A DNA stretch of 5,999 nucleotides from Planctomycetaceae bacterium (GTDB lineage Bacteria; Planctomycetota; Planctomycetia; Pirellulales; JAEUIK01): positions 1 through 5,999 of the forward strand of contig WGDQ01000440.1 of the NCBI GenBank assembly GCA_015493185.1. The letters run 5' to 3'. Numbering within the stretch: the first letter of the stretch is position 1; every line of letters begins with the position of its first letter. This document shows positions 1 to 5,736 of the stretch, piece after piece. The position numbers and the translations under genes are program-made. A model generated the notes under the pieces. That model was given only the letters and a program-made list of their open reading frames with translations, was not told the origin of the DNA and searched no databases.

Positions 1-27
1 GGGCTCGGAGATGTGTATAAGAGACAG
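1..27 (+). other. Nextera/Tn5 transposase adapter (sequencing artefact)
   Basis: Bases 9-27 read AGATGTGTATAAGAGACAG, the 19-bp Tn5 mosaic end used in Nextera tagmentation. Bases 1-8 (GGGCTCGG) continue into the standard read-2 adapter arm. The stretch is therefore library adapter left on the contig end, not genomic DNA or a natural transposon end. It interrupts the HD-domain reading frame coming from the right. It also creates false plus-strand starts at 11 and 13, whose products begin MCIRDR and MYKRQ, peptides typical of adapter-derived database proteins. Genomic sequence starts at about base 28. Confidence 0.97.
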
Positions 28-1300
28 ACACGGCCGCAACGCGCCGATGCGCGAAAATCCGCACCCGCTTCACGTAGTCGTCAAACTGTTCGCGGGCCAA
101 GGCGCGGACCACGGGCGAAACATCGTCGAGCCGGCGATAGCAGTCTTCCTTGGCGAAGTACACCTCGACGTCGAACTCCACTTCGCGCTCCACGGGCGGT
201 GCGTCCAGCAAAATTTCGTGTTCGCTGATCGGTTGCCCCGTCGCGCGGCTGGCAACATGGGCCAGCGCCTCGGCGCAGCGGGTCAGCCACCGATACGGCC
301 GCCCGGCCAACCGGGCGTAAATCTCCCGGTTTTCGAACAGGCTGTATTGGGCAATCCGTTTGTAAAGCCGGCGTCGTTGGCCGAACAGTCCGTCGAGCAA
401 CTCTCCCGCGCCCGTGTTTTTGCTTGCCGCTAACAACCGGGCCACCATTTCCGCCTCGGTTTGTTGGAACAAATCATCCAGGTCGAGTGCCGGCCGCAGC
501 AGATAAAACGCTCGCTGCAACATCGCCGTGGCCGAACGGACCGCATGATGCCAGTACACTTCGGTAAACATCACATAGCGGGCAAACACCATCAACTCGG
601 CGGCGGTCTTGCCCTTGTCGGTCATGGCCAGCCCGTCGCCCTGCCGGTTCAGGCAAAGCGAGCCGATCAAGCGCTGCTGGTCGAAGTGTCGGCCATACGG
701 CACGCCGGCGTGTACGCTGTCGCGAAACAGGTAGTCCATCTTGTCGATGTCGATCGGTCCGGAGAGGATGCTGGCCAGAATGCGCTCTTGAGCGGTTTGA
801 GGGGGCTCTGAGAGCAAGTGTACAATCTGCTCCGGTTTTATCTGCCAGTCGTCGGCCAGCGCGTCGGCCAGTTCGCCTTGGTTCAAAAACCGCGCCGTAA
901 ACTCCTCGTGCTTCGGTATGCCGGGCAGGCGAATGTCTTCGATCGGATGGCAAAACGGCCAATGTCCCAGGTCGTGCAACAGGGCGGCCACAATCAGCCG
1001 TTCGGCATGCGGCCGGTCGATCACGCTGGCAAACCGCCGGTCGTACGACAACTGCTTCAGATACAGCAGTGCCAGACGATACACGCCCAGCGAGTGTTCG
1101 AATCGCGTATGCAGCGCGGCCGGGTACACAAGCGACACCAGCCCCAATTGGCTGATGCGCGCCAAACGCCGGAATGCCGCCGTATCGATCAGGCGGCGCA
1201 CCCGTGGTGTGAGCGGCACGTCGGTTTCCGGCGGAATGCGCACCATCGACCGTCGCGTGTCGAGCGCGGCCACCTCAGGAATATCGCGAATCGACGTCAT
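28..1300 (-). CDS. HD-superfamily phosphohydrolase, YwfO/COG1078 dNTPase-like (C-terminus truncated)
   Basis: The minus frame from ATG at 1300 is open for 424 codons until it meets the adapter, so the stop and probably only a short C-terminal piece are missing; relatives are roughly 430-450 residues. The metal site of the HD family is complete: H69 in RFEHSLGVY, H109-D110 in LLHDLGHWPF, and D184 in GPIDIDKMDYLFRDS. H131-E132 (KHEEF) also fits this subfamily. The N-terminal segment LIDTAAFRRLARISQLG (37-53) is the usual lead-in before the first His. Characterised members hydrolyse dNTPs to deoxynucleoside plus triphosphate; exact substrate preference cannot be read from sequence. It is predicted cytosolic. 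GGAAG lies 7 nt upstream of the chosen ATG. The frame stays open further upstream (for example GTG at 1348), but the added residues do not look like the family. It lies downstream of the deoxyribosyltransferase on the same strand. No catalytic residue is missing. Confidence 0.93.
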
Positions 1301-1684
1301 CCGATTGCTTCCGCTCGCCGACCAATCTGTTCGACTGTGTCGGGCCACTTCGAAACGAAACGACCTCGCGCAAAAAACCTCGACTCCTGTTCCCCGCTTT
1401 TCACGCATCGTCGCCCCGAATGCCTCGGGCCACACTTGCCACCGCTTGCCGTGCCGTGCGGTTCGTATGATCTGTTGTGTGGCGCCCAACCGAGTGAACC
1501 GCCGGGTGAAAAGGGATCAGCGGTCTTGGAGCGAACGGACAGAACCTTCAATCCTTGCAGAAAAACCGCTCGTCTCGGGTGTTCCGACGCGCTTTGTCCG
1601 CTCGTTCTTGATACGTATTGGCAACCTTGCCGCGCGACGGTGCTATCTGCCGCCGTATGGTTGGTCGCCCACCGCCGCGGTACG
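1301..1684. other. Intergenic gap between the two minus-strand genes
   Basis: I see no credible gene here. The open frames on both strands translate to Arg/Pro/Ser-rich sequence without domains. The gap should hold the 3' end signal of the deoxyribosyltransferase and possibly the promoter of the HD protein, but no stem followed by a T-run and no good -35/-10 pair was found. A short A-run at 1372-1377 reads as a T-run on the minus strand but has no stem before it. The one structure visible is the long imperfect inverted repeat listed separately. Confidence 0.7.
1528..1608. repeat. Imperfect inverted repeat with 49-nt loop
   Basis: The left arm 1528-1543 can pair with the right arm 1593-1608. 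The core is GAGCGAACGGACA (1529-1541) against TGTCCGCTCGTTC (1595-1607), with one A-C mismatch and one G-T wobble, extended at both ends by wobble or A-T pairs. A second short pair, AGCGGT (1519-1524) with ACCGCT (1565-1570), crosses it, so both stems could not form together in a simple hairpin. No T-run follows, so it is not a standard terminator. It may be chance in GC-rich sequence. Confidence 0.3.
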
Positions 1685-2344
1685 TTATCGGCCGCTGTGC
1701 AACTCCTGACCGAACGTGGCCAATACGGCATCGGCCACCTCGGCCGCGGGGCGCGGGCGAGGCATCGTCTCAAGGGTCTGCCACAAACGCTCGCCTCGCC
1801 TCAGAATCGGGCCAATGTGCGGCGGGCACGGCATGGCGACGGCCGAATCGGCTACCGCCGCAATCCGCTCGGTCAGCGCGACGGGTATCTTCTCGAGCGC
1901 AAACACCACGTCGAAGCCCATCGGTCCCACCACCAGCGGGTTGTCGCGGCCCGCAATCAGCGATCGCACGTCCGACTTGTAGGCCACCACCGGTTTGCCC
2001 AGTGTCCAGGCCATCGACGATTCGGCCACCGCCCCCTCGTCCGGCACGCGACCATTGAGGTTCACCACCAACGACCCGCAGCCAACCATCACCTGATACG
2101 TATCCAGGGCGAAAATGGCCTCGTGCAACAGCCGGCCCACCGCCGCGGCGTCGAAGCCGTGTTGCAGCAAATACGGTTGCACTTCGGCAAACTCCATGCC
2201 GTCGCTGTGCGGCACAAAGGGCTCGAACCCGGCCGCTGCCAGCACGTCGGCAATCTGCAACATCTCGCGCCGCTCGGCTTCGTTGAATAGCGGGCCGGCG
2301 CAGTACACACGCTTCGGGTTTCGCAGCGGTTCGAGCGTTTTCAT
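1685..2344 (-). CDS. Nucleoside 2-deoxyribosyltransferase family protein
   Basis: This 219-residue protein fits the nucleoside 2-deoxyribosyltransferase family (PF05014), which transfers or hydrolyses the deoxyribosyl group of (deoxy)nucleosides or nucleotides in base salvage; it is predicted cytosolic. The N-terminal strand and loop VYCAGPLFNEAERREM (13-28) is the family signature. D81 is followed 21 residues later by D102 and then by E108 (PDEGAVAE), matching the Asp/Asp/nucleophilic-Glu layout of Lactobacillus NDT (D72, D92, E98). LGKPVVAYKSDVR (115-127) is the conserved end of the core. The usual Ser/Thr after Gly in the D-x-G-S/T motif is Ala here (A105), and the C-terminal part from about 130 is longer than in classical NDTs, so the substrate may differ. 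ATG at 2344 is chosen because the signature begins 12 residues later and upstream codons look non-coding; the Shine-Dalgarno is weak. The HD phosphohydrolase follows 384 bp downstream on the same strand. Confidence 0.9.
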   Translation of the reverse strand: MKTLEPLRNPKRVYCAGPLFNEAERREMLQIADVLAAAGFEPFVPHSDGMEFAEVQPYLLQHGFDAAAVGRLLHEAIFALDTYQVMVGCGSLVVNLNGRVPDEGAVAESSMAWTLGKPVVAYKSDVRSLIAGRDNPLVVGPMGFDVVFALEKIPVALTERIAAVADSAVAMPCPPHIGPILRRGERLWQTLETMPRPRPAAEVADAVLATFGQELHSGR

Positions 2345-2410
2345 CCAGCAACTCTCGCGGCCCCATTTCGGCAAAAACCAGTGCGCAAAAGCATCGCAAA
2401 TCCCCGCTCC

Positions 2411-2416
2411 ATCATA
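2411..2416 (-). promoter_or_regulatory. Candidate -10 box for the deoxyribosyltransferase
   Basis: On the minus strand these bases read TATGAT, five of six matches to the sigma-70 TATAAT consensus, 67 nt upstream of the ATG at 2344. No good -35 box is present at 16-18 bp; the nearest is a weak TTGCCG with a 14-bp spacer. The assignment rests on one hexamer in GC-rich DNA. Confidence 0.28.
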
Positions 2417-2421
2417 GCGCC

Positions 2422-2446
2422 AATGCCGACCGGCAATCGCGGCATT
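2422..2446. repeat. Perfect 7-bp inverted repeat, possible operator
   Basis: AATGCCG (2422-2428) and CGGCATT (2440-2446) are exact reverse complements separated by 11 bp, giving a 25-bp dyad. It starts 5 bp upstream of the candidate TATGAT box, across where a -35 element of the deoxyribosyltransferase promoter would lie. That spacing suits a dimeric repressor site. It could also form a hairpin if transcribed. No regulator gene lies in the window. Confidence 0.3.
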
Positions 2447-2620
2447 CGGGGCAGCGTGCCGCAGTGCTCTGGGCACAACCGCTGAGTAACGTAACCCGAT
2501 CGCTTTCGGGCTGCAAGCGACCCGACCGAACGTTATCTCGCGTCGTCTCCACACCCCGCTCCGCGTGCTTTCTGCGTTGCCCTTCCCACCTGCTGCGCCG
2601 CATGGCCCGGCCGGCGCGGC

Positions 2621-2626
2621 TACAAT
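2621..2626 (+). promoter_or_regulatory. Weak candidate -10 box for the esterase
   Basis: The bases read TACAAT, five of six matches to TATAAT, 131 nt upstream of the ATG at 2758. I find no matching -35 element at normal spacing. It is the best plus-strand candidate in the divergent region but is only weakly supported. Confidence 0.2.
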
Positions 2627-2757
2627 CGAGCAGGCGCACCGGCACGGCAATGTGTCGGCGCAAACGAGCCATCGGACCATTTTGCCCCCTTGTCGTTTTT
2701 CCGGTGCACTCCGGCGCCGCGCGTTCCCGTTTTTTTCTTCAGCGAATTCAGCGTGCA

Positions 2758-4590
2758 ATGAACGAAACCCATGCTTACCGTGCTGTCGGCCGATGTCGAC
2801 TGATGGCCGTCGCGCTGCGGCTGATGCTGTTGGCCGGCACCATGCCGATGGCGGCGCTCGCCCTTGGGATGCCGAAAGCTGCCGCGCGGGCCGACGATAG
2901 CGCGATCGTTGTCGCATCGCCACCAACGTTCCGCGTCGTGCTCCCGCGCAGCTCGGCCGAGCGCCCGATCAGCGGTCGCCTGTATCTGTTCTTCTCGCAA
3001 CGCACCGGACGCGAGCCTCGCTTCGGGCCCAACTGGTTTCGGCCCGAGCCATTCTTCCGAGTCGACGTCTCGGCAATGGCTCCCGGTTCGAGCCAGCTTG
3101 TCGACGATCGCGCGGCCGGTTTTCCCGACGTGCTCTCAAAGCTGCCGCCCGGTACTTATCGTGTGCAGGCCCTGCTCGATCACGATTTCTACTATCAACA
3201 TCATGCCTTGGGGCCGGGCAATCTTTACAGCGAGGTGAAAACCGTTCGCATCGTGGCCGGTCCGTCTTCAACCGCAACCGCCGATCGGCGCTCGGACGAC
3301 GATTCCCGCAACCCGCAGCCTGCGGAAACAGGTCCGTCGACAACCGAAACAAACTCGCCGGCCGACGGTTCATCGTCGTCGCCCGGTCAGTCGCCGCTCT
3401 CGTTGGTGCTCGATCGCGTGGTTCAACCCCGACCGCTTCCTCAAAACCGCTGGTTGCATCCGGTGCAATTGCGGAGCGAACGGCTCTCACAGTTTCACCA
3501 ACGCGACGTGATCATGCGGGCGATGGTCGTGTTGCCGGCCAGCTACGAGCACGCGCCCGATCGCCGCTACCCCGTGCTGTATGTGATCGGCGGTTTCGGC
3601 AGCACGCTGGAGCGCATGGCGCGCCGCTATCGCAACGGTCCGCCGCCGGTGGCCGAGGGGCAGGCCGAGTTCATCCGTGTATTGCTTAGCGGCAACTGCA
3701 AATGGGGCCATCACGTTTATGCCGACAGCGCGACCAACGGCCCGCGCGGCACGGCCTTTGTGCAGGAAATGGTGCCGCACATCGACCAGACGTTTCGCAC
3801 CATTGCCCAGCCCACGGCCCGGCTTCTAACCGGTCATAGTTCGGGCGGCTGGGCCTCGCTTTGGCTCCAGGTTCGCTATCCGCGCCACTTCGGCGGCGTT
3901 TGGAGCACCGCGCCCGACCCGGTCGACTTTCGCGACTTCCAGCAGGTGAATCTCTACGCCGATCCGCCGCAAAGTCTTTACTTCGACCCGGCGGGCCACC
4001 GCCGACCGCTGGCCCGTCAGGGCGAAGAGCCGGTTCTCTGGTATCAAGACTTTGCCCGCATGGACGACGTGCTGGGCCGCGGTGGGCAGTTGCGATCGTT
4101 CGAGGCCGTCTTCAGCCCGCTCGACGATCGCGGTTTACCGAAACGCCTGTGGAACCGCACCACCGGCCGCATCGACCCCCACGTGGCCCAGGCCTGGCAG
4201 AAGTACGACATCCGGCTTCGCATCCAGCGCCATTGGCCCAAGCTCGAGCCCCACCTACGCGGCAAGCTGCACATCTACATGGGCACGCTCGACACCTTTT
4301 ATTTAGATGGTGCCGTACGGCTGCTGGCCCACACGCTGCAACAACTGGGCAGCGATGCCGAAGTGCGCATGATCGAAGGTGCTTCGCACAGCAGTCTGTT
4401 ATCGGGCGAACTCGTCAGCCACATCCGCCGCCAAATGAGCGACACGGTGGCCCGTCATCATCCCGAGGCCGTCGCTCCTGTGGCGCCCGCCCCCGCTACC
4501 GATCCCGCTGCCGAGCCCGTTCAGCCGCCCAAGGCCCACACCCAGGGGAAGCCGGCCAGCCACCGCAGCACCATCGTGATCAGCAGATAA
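2758..4590 (+). CDS. Secreted Esterase-D/enterochelin-esterase-like alpha/beta hydrolase
   Basis: This 610-residue exported protein has four parts. Residues 1-45 form a signal peptide (basic start, hydrophobic 15-38, likely cleavage near ARA at 43-45). Residues about 50-165 form a beta-rich domain (FRVVLPRSSAERPISGRLYL, GTYRVQALLDHDFYY) like those that precede Fes-type esterases. Residues about 168-212 are a Ser/Thr/Pro/Asp linker. Residues about 235-560 are the catalytic domain (PF00756-like): RYPVLYVIGGFG before the active site, nucleophile S361 in GHSSGGW, acid D512 in GTLDTFYLDGA, and H544 in GASHSS. The triad is complete, so it should hydrolyse esters outside the cytoplasm; the substrate is unknown. 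An Ala/Pro-rich tail (about 563-595) ends in a segment that overlaps the opposing gene by 70 bp. ATG at 2758 is chosen because it places the signal peptide at the N-terminus; ATG at 2803 is a possible alternative. No clear Shine-Dalgarno is visible. Confidence 0.88.
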   Translation: MNETHAYRAVGRCRLMAVALRLMLLAGTMPMAALALGMPKAAARADDSAIVVASPPTFRVVLPRSSAERPISGRLYLFFSQRTGREPRFGPNWFRPEPFFRVDVSAMAPGSSQLVDDRAAGFPDVLSKLPPGTYRVQALLDHDFYYQHHALGPGNLYSEVKTVRIVAGPSSTATADRRSDDDSRNPQPAETGPSTTETNSPADGSSSSPGQSPLSLVLDRVVQPRPLPQNRWLHPVQLRSERLSQFHQRDVIMRAMVVLPASYEHAPDRRYPVLYVIGGFGSTLERMARRYRNGPPPVAEGQAEFIRVLLSGNCKWGHHVYADSATNGPRGTAFVQEMVPHIDQTFRTIAQPTARLLTGHSSGGWASLWLQVRYPRHFGGVWSTAPDPVDFRDFQQVNLYADPPQSLYFDPAGHRRPLARQGEEPVLWYQDFARMDDVLGRGGQLRSFEAVFSPLDDRGLPKRLWNRTTGRIDPHVAQAWQKYDIRLRIQRHWPKLEPHLRGKLHIYMGTLDTFYLDGAVRLLAHTLQQLGSDAEVRMIEGASHSSLLSGELVSHIRRQMSDTVARHHPEAVAPVAPAPATDPAAEPVQPPKAHTQGKPASHRSTIVISR

Positions 4591-5195
4591 AAGCAGTAGT
4601 GAAAGAACGAGTTCTCCACGTCCAGGTCGAGCGTGGCGAACGAGGCGGTGGTGCCCGCGGCTAGAAACGGCGGGGCAATGCCCATCCAGGCCCAGCCGTT
4701 GGCCACGAAATCGGCCGGCACCAGCGCAAACACACCCCACAAGCCGGCGTGCAGCACCGAACAAATGCTTACGCGAATCCACAACGAACGACCGCGATAT
4801 GGTTCCAGCTCGTCGTTGTGCAGCAGCTCGTAGCCGAGCCAGACAATCGGCGGCGATACCACCAACAGCGCGGCGCCGGCCATCAGCGGTTGGGCAGAAA
4901 GATCGATCGTTCGGCCCAGCAGCCAGGCCACCACGATCACCGTCAGCACGCCGCCCACCAGCGCCACGAGCTGCACGGTCGATAGCTTGGTTTCCTTGCG
5001 GGCCAGCGGCTTGGTGACCGGACGCCCCTTCACGTCCTTGGGGCCCGCATCGGCGGGCATGTGAATTTTCACATCGTCCGGGTTCGGTACGGTGATCGTG
5101 CCCTTGCACTTCGGGCACGGGCCCTTGCGGCCGGCGAATTTTTCGCTGACGTTGAATTTCGACGAGCAATGCGGACAAATAACCAGTATCGACAC
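4521..5195 (-). CDS. Zinc-ribbon multi-pass membrane protein, function unknown
   Basis: The 224-residue product starts with a zinc ribbon, C7-P-H-C10 and C27-P-K-C30 with 16 residues between the pairs, including a FAGRKGPCPKC segment typical of small planctomycetal ribbons. A basic, Pro-containing linker (38-70) follows. About five hydrophobic helices come next, near 73-94, 102-122, 139-160, 168-188 and 197-221; the last runs almost to the C-terminus (VWALGG). I do not recognise a named family. The ribbon would sit in the cytoplasm and could bind a protein, a nucleic acid or only zinc. The start is GTG at 5195: the zinc-ribbon motif begins at once, GAGG lies 6 nt upstream, and an in-frame stop lies at 5250-5252. 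The alternative longer minus frame over 4399-5274 lacks the CxxC pairs and helices. Its stop lies inside the convergent esterase gene. The next minus-strand gene upstream is the PEP-CTERM protein, 541 bp away. Confidence 0.85.
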   Translation of the reverse strand: MSILVICPHCSSKFNVSEKFAGRKGPCPKCKGTITVPNPDDVKIHMPADAGPKDVKGRPVTKPLARKETKLSTVQLVALVGGVLTVIVVAWLLGRTIDLSAQPLMAGAALLVVSPPIVWLGYELLHNDELEPYRGRSLWIRVSICSVLHAGLWGVFALVPADFVANGWAWMGIAPPFLAAGTTASFATLDLDVENSFFHYCFYLLITMVLRWLAGFPWVWALGG

Positions 5196-5251
5196 GCGCC
5201 GCCTCGGCCACCGCAGGGCAGAAAGGATTCTTCTCGGTTCCCAGCCACCCT

Positions 5252-5279
5252 AGTTTGGCAAACCCGCCGCGCAAGTCAA
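5252..5279 (-). promoter_or_regulatory. Candidate promoter of the zinc-ribbon membrane protein
   Basis: On the minus strand TTGACT (5279-5274) matches five of six bases of the -35 consensus. With a 16-bp spacer the -10 position reads CAAACT (5257-5252), only three of six. Transcription would start near 5245, about 50 nt before the GTG at 5195. The -35 box and location are good; the -10 box is poor. Confidence 0.33.
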
Positions 5280-5485
5280 CAAGCCCGCTCCCAGATTCGC
5301 CGTCAGCACCGCAACACCGCTGCGCCCCGCCACGCCTCGGTCAGCATTTCCCCAACTGCCGGTCTTTATTCAACGCCACCGTATCGCAATCGCATACGCA
5401 CATCGGCCCCCCGCCTATCCCGACGCCCGTCTTCACCCCCTTTGTTGGGCGAGTGCCGGAACCAGCACAGGCTGTTCGGCCCCAC

Positions 5486-5584
5486 CACTCGTGGCTTGCC
5501 AACCGGCCCACACCATCCCCACCTCGCGCGTTGTTCGACAACCGCCCCACCTCGCGTCGTTCGCCAACCGGCGCGACCAACCCC
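5486..5584. repeat. Three degenerate direct repeats
   Basis: Three adjoining units of 37, 28 and 34 bp (5486-5522, 5523-5550, 5551-5584) share the order CTCG, then a CAACCG core (5500-5505, 5539-5544, 5565-5570), then a C-run. The cores are TTGCCAACCG, TCGACAACCG and TCGCCAACCG. The first two units end in CCCCAC, as does the sequence just before the first. Spacing is irregular and units are not identical, so this is not a CRISPR array. It could be decayed intergenic repeats. Confidence 0.4.
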
Positions 5585-5736
5585 TTCCCGAGGGTCGGCT
5601 ACCGGCGCATCCTGCCCTTGCTCACCGGCGCAAGCCGCTACGTCCGGCGAGCATGTTTACCGCCACCGGCAAACCGATCGACCGCACCCCACCACGGATG
5701 CGGCACCGTGTATCGCACCGCTCGAGCCAAAAACCA

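Larger units (their letters stand above)
2345..2757. other. Divergent intergenic region between deoxyribosyltransferase and esterase
   Basis: Neither strand carries a convincing gene. The frame of the esterase is open back to 2464, but that stretch encodes Arg/Ser-rich sequence with no domain and would bury the signal peptide. The region should hold the 5' regulatory sequence of both divergent genes. It contains a candidate minus-strand -10 box, an adjacent palindrome, and a weak plus-strand -10 box, listed separately. The T-run at 2730-2736 follows no stable hairpin. Confidence 0.65.
5196..5736. other. Non-coding region with candidate promoter and repeats
   Basis: This 541-bp stretch separates two minus-strand genes. 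Long open frames exist on both strands, but they are Pro/Arg/His-rich or Gly-rich without domains, as expected from skewed GC-rich sequence with a strongly C-rich plus strand. The parts I can name are a candidate promoter near the left end and degenerate direct repeats around 5486-5584. No terminator for the PEP-CTERM gene was found: the GCTCGAGC palindrome near 5720-5727 has no loop and no T-run in the right place. Confidence 0.6.

Noticed and set aside
11..433. Plus-strand frames starting in the adapter (MCIRDR..., MYKRQ...)
   Set aside because: They begin in the Tn5 mosaic end and run antisense to the HD-domain gene; the products have no domain.
818..2290. 490-codon open frame on the plus strand
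   Set aside because: It runs antisense across the HD protein, the gap and the deoxyribosyltransferase, with His/Arg/Gln-rich sequence and no domain. Long antisense frames are common in GC-rich genomes.
1685..2344. Deoxyribosyltransferase as a retron-type defence effector
   Set aside because: No reverse transcriptase or msr-msd-like structure is in the window, and the protein has the full catalytic layout of a salvage enzyme.
2712..2737. GC-rich palindrome followed by a run of seven T, as a terminator
   Set aside because: CGGCGCCG has no room for a loop, no stable stem abuts the T-run, and it lies just upstream of a gene on the same strand.
2464..2757. N-terminal extension of the esterase to an upstream ATG
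   Set aside because: The added 98 residues are Arg/Ser-rich without a domain and would place the signal peptide inside the protein.
4399..5274. Longer minus-strand frame overlapping the zinc-ribbon gene
   Set aside because: It is Arg/Gly/Ala-rich and lacks the CxxC pairs and hydrophobic helices of the other frame; it is a frame shadow.
5486..5584. CRISPR array
   Set aside because: The repeated units are unequal in length, not identical and without unique spacers, and no cas gene is nearby.
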